Shown here: piece by piece, positions 24,356 to 35,075 of the stretch
How the letters are laid out: each line of letters begins with the position of its first letter
Numbering within the stretch: the stretch's first letter is position 1
Assembly: GCA_942159475.1 (NCBI GenBank)
Contig: OW804100.1
Coordinates: 8,076,127 to 8,140,126 of the forward strand
Origin: Sthenelais limicola
Lineage: Eukaryota; Annelida; Polychaeta; Phyllodocida; Sigalionidae
Length of the DNA stretch: 64,000 bases
Direction of reading: 5' to 3'
Program-made: the position numbers and the translations under genes
The notes under the pieces: generated by a model
Told to the model about the DNA's origin: nothing
Database searches by the model: none
The model's input: only the letters and a program-made list of their open reading frames with translations

Positions 24356-25494
24356 TTATCCAATCGGATGAGCTTTTCCCATTCTTGAGGGATCAGAGCA
24401 CCATGGGTTAGTCTGACGTCTGCTGACAGCCCACTGCTGAGTTTTTTTTACTCCAGACTGCTGCTTGGAGTGAGAAAATTGACACTTTCCCCCGTAGTTA
24501 CATTTACCATACTTCTGGAAGCAACGGCAAACATCACTTTTCCCCCCAGTGGAGGTCTTAATAAACCTAGGCTTGGTCTTATCTGCACCTCTTAGATCGT
24601 ACTTGGTCCTAGGAATGAGTAAGGCAGTGGCCAGTCTGCACCTCTTAGATCGTACTTGGTCCTAGGAATGAGTAAGGCAGTGGCTAAAGTGCTTGGTTCA
24701 GTTCCCTAGATGAAATCAAACTGGGCCTGCAGCTCACAGTATCTGTTGTCATAGGTGAGGATAGAAGCCCACTTGCAATTTTCCACTAAGTCAAACATAG
24801 TGACTATGTATGCCATATGTTCTTCTATTCACCCACTCTCGAGGTGACCTACGGATAACAGATGAAACATTACCCTCATACTGGCTGCACCCCACTCAGC
24901 CATTGTTGGGTAAGGATTCCTATTCTCATCTTGCTTGAGGCTAAGTTTACCATCAGCCCCCACCTGGTACACAGCACGTTCTTTTGCTCTCGAAGCCAGC
25001 CTCTTCGCTATTTGCTTGGGTACAAACTCTGCCACTTTCTATACTTTTTTCTTTGAAGCCCTGATCACTAAGTTGTGTAGAGTATCGGACCACAAAACTG
25101 TCTCCTTGCAGGGGGGTGCACCTCTTTTCCTCTTCCTGGTGTGCAGAGCGTCAATCTCTTTCTCCACATTCTCAACCTCAGGATTCGTATTCTTCTTCTG
25201 ACCACAGGAAATGTCATCCTCCCCTGAGGTATTGCCCTCCTCTTTCTTGTCCTCATAGAACTCTGAAGATTGGGTTTACTTTTCTTTGTCTCTTGAGTCC
25301 ACCGCATTGGCCTGTGTTCCTCGGTCCAGGTTGCCTCGGTCCGGGTCTCTGAGGGCACATCGGAAAGCAATATCTTGCCCGATTGGTAAACCCATTCTGC
25401 TTACTCCAGTTGAAGATATTACTTTGAGGATGGTCAAATTATTGCAAGCCTCCTTCACGAGCAAAGCTGTTGTGTCTCTGGACAAGTCATACAT
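24356..25494 (-). pseudogene. Gag-like ORF1 of Ngaro element with CCCH finger
   Basis: The frame opens at a methionine at 25494-25492 and can be followed to a stop at 24358-24356. A basic stretch (RKRKRG) precedes a DIRS-type gag core, with TMAEWGAASMRVMFHLL and then MAYIVTMFDLVENCKWASIL and YCELQAQFDF. A C-x6-C-x5-C-x3-H zinc finger (CFQKYGKC, NYGGKC, QFSH) lies near 24500. Four in-frame stops (near 25277, 25037, 24830, 24707) and a 53 bp tandem duplication break it. Removing one duplicate would restore phase with the finger, so the duplication came after the coding phase. Confidence 0.8.
24582..24687. repeat. 53 bp tandem duplication inside gag pseudogene
   Basis: Two adjacent, essentially identical 53 bp units start at 24582 and 24635 (each contains CACCTCTTAGATCGTACTTG). 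The copies are much closer to each other than A1 is to A2, so the duplication is younger than the element. Confidence 0.85.
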
Positions 25495-25520
25495 CTTGGC
25501 CCAATCATGGAAAACAAAGT

Positions 25521-25629
25521 TCAAATGCCCAAGTGAGTGTGGTGATAGTCTGTGCTTGCCTCGCCCACACTGGAGGTGTGGCTTGCGTGCTTGACCCAGG
25601 TTAACCCCAACGTGGTTAACCACAGTTTG
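25521..25629 (-). repeat. Split direct repeat A1 of Ngaro element
   Basis: This is the 5' copy of the A repeat on the element's strand. It shares TGGAGGTGTGGCTTGCGTGC and GGTTAACC words with A2. The outer boundary at 25629 is where similarity to the A2/B1 junction stops. Confidence 0.75.
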
Positions 25630-26710
25630 TTGAGTCAATATGATATGTGATGATGAAACAATATGATAGCGACATAATGTTATAATTCTAAATCTTACTC
25701 ATTTGAGCTGTGTTATATCGCACAGATAATGTCTAATTCTTTGTAATCAATATAATTTTGCGGAACTAGATATGTGTATCCATATACATAATTTACGATA
25801 TTTGCGCTTTTTACTTGTTTTGTGTGGGCCATCTGTTATCATACTTACCATGCAAGCGGCCCTTCTATGAAAAGTCCACCCTGTAGTGATATTATACATT
25901 GCATTGATTCCTCCTTTTATTGCGTGACTCAATTTACCTCTATAAAGATGTATATTATACATGCAAACATGGTCGGATTCACTGTTGATTATTAAGTCAT
26001 TTGGACATTAAATCATGTAGCAAGGCATAGCAGCTATGGCTTTCTTCTAAGAGTTTGTCTTTGGCTACAGACGTTTATGGACTTGGTGCAAATACGGGAT
26101 CTTTAATTGCAGTCCATTAGTTTGGATTACAGCAAAAACCTGGCCCTATAATGGTGATTATGAAGGGGCCCTCAACTTTTTAAGCGTCTCCTTAGTTCTG
26201 TTATCCGATCACGTAGCACGGTCTAATTTCCATCTCCTCTGAGACTAGTCGTGATATGGAACTCATACATGTGTCCATATCTATCACATTGATCAACTTT
26301 AGAACTTTTGATTCCAGTGGATAATCGCACGTGCATTATATGGTAGCATGGCGGCTCTTACATGTCCCCGACGTATACTGTGAAACATAAAGCATCTCTT
26401 GTGGTATTCCTGGCGTTTATAGTTTCTGTATTTCAATTAAATATTGGTGAACGGTGCAAAGCGACGACCGTTGTTTCCCTATTCCAGTTTTCCAGAAAGA
26501 AAATGTTTTAATTAGGTTACGAGGGAAAAGTGCAGTCTAAAATAAAGCAGCAGCATGAAAGACGCTTTCATTATATACATAAATAAATATCTTATCATAT
26601 GATATAAACATAGATAAACTATAGAAATTTGTATATTCCATATATTAGACCGGTAACGAATTGATAAACTAAAATCTATGTGACTTAGAGATTCAATATA
26701 GGAATAAACG
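25630..26710. other. Single-copy DNA, no gene recognised
   Basis: Frames at 25747-25962 and 26512-26727 have no domain. No array is visible. Confidence 0.45.
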
Positions 26711-26719
26711 TATGAAAGA

Positions 26720-26950
26720 TGGGCCATTGGTTCATCATCTGTGGCCAGTATTTAGCGCGTCTATTTACATGCGCATGCGCATAATTGCGAAAGGGAATAT
26801 TATATTAGGTCAGCTCGGGGGAGGGGGCGGTCAGCCGATGGAGGAGGACCCGAGGCGCAATTTGTGACACTTATTTTGCAAGACCCCCGAAGGAAATAAC
26901 ACTACTATAGTCACCTCAATCATGGCGCAGCCATTGTAATGCATAATGTG
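26720..26950 (+). promoter_or_regulatory. CpG-rich promoter-like block with NRF1 palindrome
   Basis: An inverted CCAAT box (CCATTGGTTC, near 26723) is followed by TGCGCATGCGCA (26770-26781), a perfect palindromic NRF1 site of the kind bound by NRF1 and its sea-urchin relative P3A2. GGGGGCGG (near 26823) and an ATGGCGCAGCCAT (near 26922) complete a CpG-richer island in AT-rich surroundings. There is no TATA box, which suits an NRF1/housekeeping promoter. The ATG at about 26922 opens only a few codons, and no exon can be named. Orientation is uncertain. Confidence 0.4.
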
Positions 26951-27246
26951 CTAGATTGGATATTTGTGTTAGCACTGCATGGGGATCAGGGGGTGGGGAG
27001 GAGAGCTGATGAATAGAACTGAGGGAAGAGATCTATCTCAGAATCTCTCCATGAAGCAATCGTTACTCATATAATAGAAAGTATGCCGAGAATATTGTTG
27101 TGGATTATACCCATGCATTATTATGGGATATGCCTATATTCATACACATAAATCAGTACTTTTGAAAATACACAAATAAGTCCGGTTTAAAAGCGATTTC
27201 CCAGGAGCATTTAGTAAAATTCCTTTTAGTATTGATTATTTCATAA
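26951..27246. other. Unassigned spacer
   Basis: Nothing recognisable is visible between the CpG-rich block and the LINE fragment. Confidence 0.4.
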
Positions 27247-28425
27247 GACACCTAGTTCCCAGAACCCGACTATTTGGAAAGAAATCGTGGGACTTCCCCT
27301 GTTTTTAAGCTACCATCCAGCCAAATCAGGATTATATTTTGGTCTTTTTTCAATTTTTCTGGCCTTATTAAAGGGTTTATAGTGGCCCAAAAAAGTTTAC
27401 TATTTGTGGGGTCTTTGGTTAATTCTTCGCGTAGGTGATTTATTTCATTTTCTGTAGTTTTGAATTTAATTGATTTCTTAATATCTTAAATCTTCAGGAG
27501 TTCTAGCTACCTTAAACGCTTTGTCCCTCTCTTTGGACATCTGTACCAATTGAGGAGTATACCACCTTGGTCTCTCTCTAACACCTTTAAATGTTTTATA
27601 GACATATTGTAGATATAGATTTATTCTATTCAATATAAATTCCCAACATTCATCCACATCTCTTGACTCATATGGTTCAGTCCAGTCTAAGTCTCGCAAT
27701 GTTTGCTGAAGAATTTTTTATATCTAATGATTTCCATTGATGGGCAGTAACATTGCCCCTTCGATACCTATTTCTTTCTTTTTTCTTTACTATAAATGTT
27801 GGGAATTGGTCATTAGTGTTATTATTAACTGTGCCCGACTTTTTACACTTTTGCAATTAGTGAATATCTGATCTATTATTGATGCAGATTTCTTGCTTAC
27901 TCTGGTTGGAGTATTTATTGAAGATGAGAGGCCAAAATGCTTTATTAGTTCTAAATGTTTGGAACCATGGCCTATATTGAAGTGTCCCACCAGGTATATA
28001 TCTTTTTGTATATCTATTTTTTCAAGGATTTCTCTTAATGAGTTTATTCTTTACTTAATCTGGCCCTGAGGTGGGTGGTAAGAATTTACGATAATCAATT
28101 GACTTGTCTTTATGACATTCAATTACTTGCGCTTCTAAGTTATTATTTGATACATTTAAGTTTTTATAGGACATTTCATCTACAACAAAATCCTTTTTAA
28201 TAAATGTATCAGTCCTCCCCCTCTATTTTTGAGCTTCCTATCAAGTCGACATATATATGGTATCCACCCACAAAGATTTGATTATTATGAATGTCTTTGT
28301 GCAATCATGTCTCTTGAAGTGATATAGTATGTCAATTTTTGAGGATTCGATAAAAGATGTGACTTGTGTTAATGTTGGTGGTGCCACCAAACACTCCATG
28401 CTAAAGGCAGTGGTGAGCTCTTGGT
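27247..28425 (-). pseudogene. LINE endonuclease and linker fragment
   Basis: This is a non-LTR retrotransposon ORF2 fragment. On the minus strand the AP-endonuclease domain shows a decayed ETWL box (TGG changed to TGA, near 28310), GGYHIYVDLI, and a GHFNIG box (27990) where the family has GDFN, so a catalytic aspartate is lost. PTRVSKKSASIIDQIFTN (about 27920-27870) is the typical C-terminal endonuclease segment. The linker before RT follows (RWYTPQLVQMSKERDKAF, then FWATINPLIRPEKLKK). Several stops and frame changes occur. RT itself is absent, and the copy is truncated at about 27247. The L2/CR1/Jockey-like group is likely but not settled. Confidence 0.8.
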
Positions 28426-30005
28426 GCACACACATTTGTCGACTGATGGCGCCATCACGAAATGTTTTTAAAACATCCTCTAACATTTTATAAGTTGAAA
28501 TCTAAATCTTTCCCGTAATTGAGAACAAAGTAATGCTGACTGACGTATGCACGAGCATGCTATTTATGCTCTGTCGTGTTACAGGCTGGCATCATGGCTT
28601 AGCACATTATCAAAAATTTGGCCCAATGGAAATGGGTGCTGGCCATTTTTACTCAAACGAACTTGAGATGATTAAAAGTAAGGATAGAACATGCAGTTTC
28701 TCATTTTTGTGTGTGTCTAGCTGGTGTCCTGATCTAGTCAATTCCTTTGGCAAAGTTCCCTTTGGGGAACAAACAAAAAATACAATTGAAGTAAATAGGG
28801 GACCGATTCGCAAGTATAATCTTTTCCCTAGATACAGGAGGTGAAAAACCTTGTTTTGGCCTTTTTACTTGATTTGGTGTGTTCCATTGGTTGGTAAGTT
28901 CCGACACCATGAACACATATAAAAAGTTAATGTAGGGTTCGTGTAATAATGGATGTCGATTTGGTACTGTTATATTACTTTGTATTCAAGCTAGAATAAG
29001 AAAGAAATGTGCACGAAACCTATGGATAAAGTATAAGAGTACTATATTCAATGTCTTAGTTTCCTGCAGTTATTATTTAACGTAACTTCATATCAGGCTT
29101 TTAAGCTTTTATACACTATGCCCAGTAGGAATTGATTTGGAGAACCTCTTGGTAGGTATGTATAGGTTTGAAAGGAGACGAAATACTCCAGTTGGTTGTG
29201 TGGGTCAGGGAGTGAGAAACCAACTGCTATAACACTATCTCGACCACCCCGGGGAACCCATTACCTCCGGCCTGCCCTTCTGAGGGCCAGAAAGAATCGG
29301 TGGGCCCTGCTCTAAGTGCGGTTTTCCAAGAAGGAACATTAAATATTGGGAGAGAAAAGGGGAGGGAGGGGCTCGTGAAAATGGTTATTGACACGTCGAT
29401 GCTTGAGCGACCAGCTTTTTATAAAATCTTTCATTGGTGCTACGGTAAGAGCCCCAGGAGTTGGGGGATTATAAATACGCCAATGGAGAGCTAGGGAAAC
29501 ACTATATATGGGGACTTTTTGGTGAACAGCGTTCCAATACCGCCTGGTTACCTTGTGTTTTCTGGCAGATGGATTAGTGTACCCCTTCATTATAAGGAGG
29601 TTTTCTTTATGACAATAAGTGATATCGATCAGTGCCATTCGGAATTTAGGTTTCTCGGCCTACCAAGACTATACAGCTGTCTTCATAACCCTTTATCTGA
29701 TGGTATTCTCCTACACTATTACATGAAAATGGTCTGTTAGGTAGAAATAACAACGTATGACTAAATTTAAACTTTTTGCCATTTCACTAACATTGATAAG
29801 GCACTTATCCACTAGACCGATTCTCATGGTCCCACAGAATTTAGGGGGCGGCGCAGAAGCACATGAAAATCGGCTTAGTGGATTAGGGCCTGTATGCCCG
29901 CGGCGTTGGTAAAATTCCATATACTACTAGCACTTTCACCATTCATTCTTGGTATGATTATTAGGTATCAACTCTATCGTATTCTCGAAAGATTCAGTTG
30001 AGATA
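28426..30005. other. Single-copy DNA, no gene recognised
   Basis: Frames at 28533-28844, 29300-29494 and 29339-29638 have no recognisable domain. Bases 28430-28500 may still belong to the LINE upstream of its endonuclease. Confidence 0.45.
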
Positions 30006-30228
30006 AACACACAAACATACATGCATACATACATGTACACATACATGCATACATACATATGTATACATACACACACACATACATACATACACACATACAT
30101 ACATACATACATACATACATACATACATACACACATACATACACACATACATACATACACACATACATACATACATACATGTACATACACACATACATAC
30201 ACACATACATACATACATACATACATGC
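30006..30228. repeat. ACAT/ACAC microsatellite
   Basis: A run of ACAT units is interrupted by ACAC at irregular places over about 220 bases. It gives Tyr-Ile-His-Thr and Met-Tyr-Val-Cys frames on the two strands, which are artefacts of the repeat. Confidence 0.95.
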
Positions 30229-30769
30229 AAGACTTGTGTTGCTTAATGTTCTACTTCGAATGAACAATTCGCCTGTTTTACAACATAAGTTCTATAATAT
30301 TAGTAATGAAAAGCCTATAACCTTTAGTAGAATAGTTAGCGTCCCTATCGGTCATACTACATTCCCAATATATTTATGTCACTATCACATGTGATGTTAA
30401 AACCATTATACTACGACCTGCGACTCCAAAATGCCATAACTTGAATACTTCCTTGTCACATCATGATAGAGGGCCGTTACATAGTATGAGGAACAATCTA
30501 TAATGTCTTAAGGGCTACATGATCATGTCAATGCTATAGGAATGAGATATGAACGCAAGGAGTATGACAGTATACGAGAGAGAGATTGTGACTTCGAATC
30601 AGTCACCAGGAACTTGTACCTGTTAAGTCTAGCATTATCAGCTTGATCATCGTGTAGTTCTTAGTATCACTGCACAGGTCTTTCGGGCCGTCACTGCCAA
30701 GGACAATATCAGACATTGTGAAAACACAGCATAAAGTTCAAATTTTCCGCGAAAATCGTGCGGGGTGTT
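30229..30769. other. Single-copy DNA, no gene recognised
   Basis: No domain, array or RNA gene is visible. Confidence 0.45.
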
Positions 30770-31000
30770 GCCTGCTAGGCGAGTGGAGCGAGAGTGGCCC
30801 GTTAAGAATCATTGAGGTGGGTGTGTCGCGCTGAGCTAGACGGTGATTGGCTGGCGCAGCGATGACGACATAGAGAGGCGTGGTCGCTCAAGCTGAGTGA
30901 CTATGACGTCAGACGGAATCCCTTAGCAAAGGGGGCGTGTCAATATAAGCACTGCGGATGCAGCTTCACTGATACAGAAATAGCTCACATTTTCGAATCA
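30770..31000 (+). promoter_or_regulatory. Promoter-like block: CCAAT, CRE, GC box, TATA
   Basis: The block holds an inverted CCAAT box (GTGATTGGCT, ATTGG at 30846-30850), a consensus CRE (TGACGTCA, 30904-30911), a GC box (GGGGGCGTG, 30931-30939), a TATA-like ATATAAG (30943-30949) and a possible initiator TTCACT (30965-30970), all on the plus strand and in the usual order. It is also CpG-richer than its surroundings. No first coding exon could be read downstream. The order and spacing make it the most conventional promoter candidate in the window. Confidence 0.45.
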
Positions 31001-31915
31001 ATTAAGGTCTTTTTCATAGGTTTAACAGACGTAATGCTTTAACAAATTAAAGGGTGGACGTAAATAAAGGTGAAAGAATTTTAGTTTCTAGCTACGCCAT
31101 CGAGTAACTTTGTAATGAAAAATTACCGTTTCGGAGATAATTATTAGGAAATTGCATTGTACAGGAATTTGTGCTTCTGTTCCTAGTATATTTTGGTGAG
31201 ATTACTAACTTATGAAAACTCTTGTTGCGAGCACAACTGTTAGACCTTGGCGCCGTCACTTATAACTGTCAATTCAGGGTGTACAGTGGGATATTAACAC
31301 AACGTACCTCACTCTTCAATATGTTATTTCAACGCCAATTTGTATATAGTAAGTCATAATATGAGTAAATTTGGTAAAAAAAAGTGTTGTCCTTATAGCT
31401 AAGAATGTAGCATCTGGCCATTGATGTTATGAGCCATACATTCCAGAATTACACATATTTTTATATATGATTGATGTGCAAGGCAACTAAGCCTAAGTTC
31501 GGCATTAAAATGTGGTTAGTCGGAAGTATGTACACATTAGAAGAAGCGAGGCCAAAGAGCAGGGAAGTTTGTATTGCCCTCCTTGCACCAGCATTACGTG
31601 ACGAGCTATTATTATATTGAACCGTTGATCATCGATGTACCGTATGCACACCGGCCACAGTGTAACGTTATGTCAGGCGCTGTCAATACGTCTTCCTGCA
31701 GTATACGAGCTGCTGGAGTGTTCCGATAACTCGAGACTTATCATGTGTCGCCTATAATATGAATAAAATGATAATACTAATTATATAGTTTAAACAATTG
31801 CGTTTACATTAGCAATATTACATTACCGGATTCCTTACAAACACTATCCTTAAAAATGATATTTTTGTAGACATCAATTCATGATTTAAAGCAACTTTTT
31901 ACTACATCAAAATCA
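31001..31915. other. Single-copy DNA, no gene recognised
   Basis: AT-rich DNA with no recognisable coding or repeat. If 30770-31000 is a promoter, this would be first exon and intron. Confidence 0.4.
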
Positions 31916-31917
31916 AA

Positions 31918-32066
31918 ATAATATAGCAAGAACAGCATAGTATCGCGTCTGAGGGGGGCTATATTCTCCGAGTATGGCCGAAAACAACGAGGCCGTAGGC
32001 CGAGTTGTTTTTCGGCCATACAAGGAGAATATAGGCCCCCAAAGACGCGATACTTTGCTATTCTTG
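31918..32066. mobile_element. Fold-back element FB2 (65-base arms)
   Basis: Bases 31922-31987 and 32007-32066 are near-perfect inverted copies around a loop holding GAGGCCGTAGGCCGAG. Arm words include AGTATCGCGTCT, CTATATTCTCC and TATGGCCGAAAAACA. The loop is itself a small palindrome and resembles the loop of the unrelated fold-back at 45987-46142 (GAGGGCGTTAGCCCGAG). No coding capacity is visible. Confidence 0.7.
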
Positions 32067-32649
32067 CTTTTATTCCATGATTCTTACCCTAAAACAACTT
32101 TATTTGCATTCATTTCATCAAACTGTGTTGTCCTCATACTCTCGAACGGTCGTGACATCACTGTACAATACAGTGAGTTTATATTGTACACCTTGTGAGC
32201 GGCAAGTATATCGATTATATTGTTTTTCGGCCATACAAGGAGAATATAGGCCCCCAAAGACGCGATACTTTGCTATTCTTGCTTTTATTCCATGATTCTT
32301 ACCCTAAAACAACTTTATTTGCATTCATTTCATCAAACTGTGTTGTCCTCATACTCTCGAATGGTCGTGACATCACTGTACAATACAGTGAGTTTATATT
32401 GTACACCTTGTGAGCGGCAAGTATATCGATTATATTGTTTTTCGGCCATACAAGGAGAATATAGGCCCCCAAAGACGCGATACTTTGCTATTCTTGCTTT
32501 TATTCCATGATTCTTACCCTAAAACAACTTTATTTGCATTCATTTCATCAAACTGTGTTGTCCTCATACTCTCGAACGGTCGTGACGTCACTGTACAATA
32601 CAGTGAGTTTATATTGTACACCTTGTGAGCGGCAAGTATATCGATTATA
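32005..32649 (+). repeat. Three near-identical 215 bp tandem units
   Basis: TTGTTTTTCGGCCATACAAG starts at 32005, 32220 and 32435, giving a period of exactly 215 bp. Only scattered single-base differences are visible (for example AACGGT or AATGGT, and GACATCAC or GACGTCAC). The first unit begins with the right arm of the fold-back at 31918-32066, so the array grew from that arm. Short frames of 72 residues repeat in step with the array and are not taken as genes. Confidence 0.9.
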
Positions 32650-33539
32650 TTGTATGCTCACGGCCAAATCATGGAATAATATATTACAAACGTCAACAGG
32701 GAGGATATATAGTAACATAGTATTATCTACTAGGCCTTACATATAATCTTTTTGCAGGTAGTTGCAAACAGTTCTAAAACAATTCAAATTCCGAATATTA
32801 ACTAGCAAATTATTCCAAAGTTTATCACCTACATACTGAGGGCTACAGATACTTCTGTTAAACTTGGGTCTTATTGTCTTGATATAATATAATATGGTCT
32901 TGCATTCATATCATTCTGTAATAAACTATTGTTTTGCTTCAATTTAAACAAAAACGTCAATAACACAACCTCCATACGGTGATCAATACAATATCTTTCA
33001 GGTAACATAATGAATATAGCCTTACATTGTTCATAGGTAACAAAATGCCCCTTACTATATCAAAGGTAGGAGGAAAGATGTTATTATGACTGTGTAGGCC
33101 GCGCATTTTTCATTACAAATTTTGGTATCTATTTTAAGTTTATTCATTTATGAGCAAAGTATAATGGATAGAGCACAGCGAAATGACTCTGTTTTTTGTC
33201 ATATGACATTTCACATTTCAGCTCCTTTCCAGATTATGATCAATTACCACTGAATTACCGCCTATATATGGTGGGTAAACGTGACGATCTAATATGATAT
33301 CATTGTTTATGCCGGGACATATTGATATTTAAGATATGGACATAAGAATAAGTAATTTCTATAAAGCATCCTTTTTCTGACTAAACGTCAGGACAATGCA
33401 AGTGTATGGCAGTTATCACTGCCGCTATTGAAATAACAGCTCCATGAAAAGTCATAATTTGAAACAAATATGAACTTCAACATTTTTAACTTTTGGGCTG
33501 CCAGATTCATTCATCTAATGAAACTGTCCTGAAAGACCT
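32650..33539. other. Single-copy DNA, no gene recognised
   Basis: The inverted word AATCATGGAATA at about 32667 mirrors TATTCCATGATT inside the 215 bp unit and may mark the outer end of the element. Otherwise nothing is visible. Confidence 0.4.
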
Positions 33540-33570
33540 GATTGGGGTTACTCTTTGACTAACCCCAATC
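33540..33570. repeat. Perfect 11 bp hairpin
   Basis: GATTGGGGTTA and TAACCCCAATC pair perfectly around a 9-base loop (CTCTTTGAC). No neighbouring histone or other gene suggests a role. Confidence 0.6.
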
Positions 33571-34127
33571 CATTTTTCCATGGAAAATCGCACATTTTTC
33601 TTGTTCAACGGCTTCTAATCAAATCAAACTTTTTTAAAAGAAATTTTATTTCTGAACCATTTCAGGGTGTCCCGATATTCTCATGTACACAAAACTTAAC
33701 TTCATATGGGGGTAAGCGTTTTTTTAGGAGGGCGCCGAACTTCTGACCCGCTCAGGCCAATTTCTATTGCTTAAATTTATAAGTTTGCATTAGCCGGATT
33801 GATGGCACCCTGTTATCATTCTTTCTCACTTTTTATATGAGTAGATTTATGTGATGGATGCCAATCATTGATTAGAGATCTGCAGTCTTATAACACATGT
33901 GAGATCAGATGACATCAGTATCTATTTCACTTGATCAGTCATACATTTCGCACTTCAATGATAGAACACTGAAGTGAGGCAGAAACTGCTTTGATTGACA
34001 GTCCTCCTATTCCCACCCATACAGACTTGATTGACAGTTAGCTTTATGGTTCTACAACCTTTATAGGTCCACCGAAATGTAAACACGGTGTGTGGCTACA
34101 GTAATTCCTAAGTCACGCACCAATCAG
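33571..34127. other. Single-copy DNA, no gene recognised
   Basis: The frame at 33555-33746 has no domain. No other structure is visible before the minisatellite. Confidence 0.4.
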
Positions 34128-34466
34128 GTTGCCATTGCCATTCCCCCACTTGCAGGTTGCCATTGCCATTCCCCCACTTGCAGGTTGCCATTGCCATTCC
34201 CCCACTTGCAGGTTGCCATTGCCATTCCCCCACTTGCAGGTTGCCATTGCCATTCCCCCACTTGCAGGTTGCCATTGCCATTCCCCCACTTGCAGGTTGC
34301 CATTGCCATTCCCCCACTTGCAGGTTGCCATTGCCATTCCCCCACTTGCAGGTTGCCATTCCTATTCCCCCACTTGCAGGTTGCTATTCCTATTCCCCTA
34401 CTTGCAGGTTGCCATTGCCATTCCCCCACTTGCAGGTTGCCATTCCTATTCCCCCACTTGCAGACT
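34128..34466. repeat. Minisatellite, 28 bp unit, about 12 copies
   Basis: The unit is made of GGTTGCCATTGCCATTCCCC and CACTTGCA. The first eight or so copies are identical; the last four carry CATTCCTATTC variants. Since 28 is not divisible by three, all forward frames stay open with an 84 bp protein period, which explains the 125-147 residue frames on both strands. Confidence 0.9.
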
Positions 34467-34479
34467 TGATAGAGGGCGC

Positions 34480-34560
34480 AAGACTTTACACAAAGACCCA
34501 TTATGTCACATCACGCCTTGCTGCTCATGTCTCCCTGCAACCTAAGTCCATTTTGGGTCA
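34480..34560 (+). repeat. Dispersed repeat, left half (also at 41338)
   Basis: CTGCTCATGTCTCCCTGCAA and its surroundings match 41338-41385. The continuation of the 41 kb copy (ATGTAACCCTCAGTA) occurs again at 36043-36076. The element type is unknown. Confidence 0.5.
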
Positions 34561-34675
34561 GATTCTTGGTGTTTTCTCATTAAATTATTGGAACAATTAA
34601 AAAATTGATGGAAAAGCAACTCAACAAAAACAGTCATGGGAACGAGTCAAGTTGGTATTTTGGAGGTTTATTGGC

Positions 34676-34718
34676 GTTCCTGACGCGTTTCGCCTTTCTT
34701 GGGCTTCATCAGAGGATG
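34676..34718 (-). ncRNA. Hammerhead ribozyme motif (Penelope-like kind)
   Basis: On the minus strand CUGAUGA (complement of 34706-34712) is followed by AGCC, a CAAGAAA loop and GGC, then GAAAC and GCGUC, with predicted cleavage after the C opposite 34682. UCCU before the core pairs with AGGA after the cleavage site to form stem I. Stem III is the minimal ACGCGU seen in ribozymes of Penelope-like retroelements, thought to work as dimers. There is one extra A between CUGAUGA and stem II, so activity is uncertain. No Penelope RT or GIY-YIG coding is visible nearby, so this is a terminal remnant. Confidence 0.6.
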
Positions 34719-35075
34719 GTTATTTACATACAAATAGTGGCTTATATTAAAAAATGAGCAAATTGGATCAACATGTAAAGTTATGGTTTCGTCTTAGTTT
34801 GGTATGAATTAAGTAAAGTTAGCATCTTGGGTCCATTGTCTTTTTCTCTTAGTTTCGTATAAAGTGAAAAAATTGGCAAAATTCTCTCAAATCTTCAGGA
34901 GAGTTCATAAAATTATACTAAAAAGTTTTTCCGTCATACGTTGTATGAAAAGTCAGTTTATCGACTATTGGAATTATTGGAACACAGACCAGTGTCCCAG
35001 CCTGGTCTATTACACCCATTTGTTTTGCGATCGGTTCTCACCTTCTGGCCGTTCTATTGTCTAACATGGCTTCCT
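34719..35075. other. Possible Penelope-like remnant, no coding
   Basis: TATTGGAA words recur at about 34585 and 34968 on either side of the ribozyme motif, but no coding was recognised. Confidence 0.3.

Larger units (their letters stand above)
21688..25629 (-). mobile_element. Ngaro-type (DIRS order) retrotransposon, defective
   Basis: Read on the minus strand the order is A1 (25629-25521), gag-like gene, RT and RNase H, tyrosine recombinase, B1 (22180-22022), A2 (22021-21908), B2 (21846-21688). This A1-ORFs-B1-A2-B2 layout of split direct repeats is characteristic of Ngaro elements, which integrate with a tyrosine recombinase in place of a DDE integrase and leave no target duplication. All coding parts are broken by stops, frameshifts and internal deletions, so the copy cannot be autonomous. 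Its length of about 3.9 kb is short for the family, in line with deletions inside RT and the recombinase. Confidence 0.85.

Noticed and set aside
25068..25370. 100-residue basic frame on the minus strand
   Set aside because: It is an alternative frame over the gag-like pseudogene, whose own frame gives the family-like sequence.
29936..30394. Tyr-Val-Cys-Met and Thr-Tyr-Ile-His repeat proteins
   Set aside because: ACAT microsatellite translations.
34092..34600. His/Pro/Leu-rich repeat protein
   Set aside because: 28 bp minisatellite; all forward frames are open with the same 84 bp cycle.
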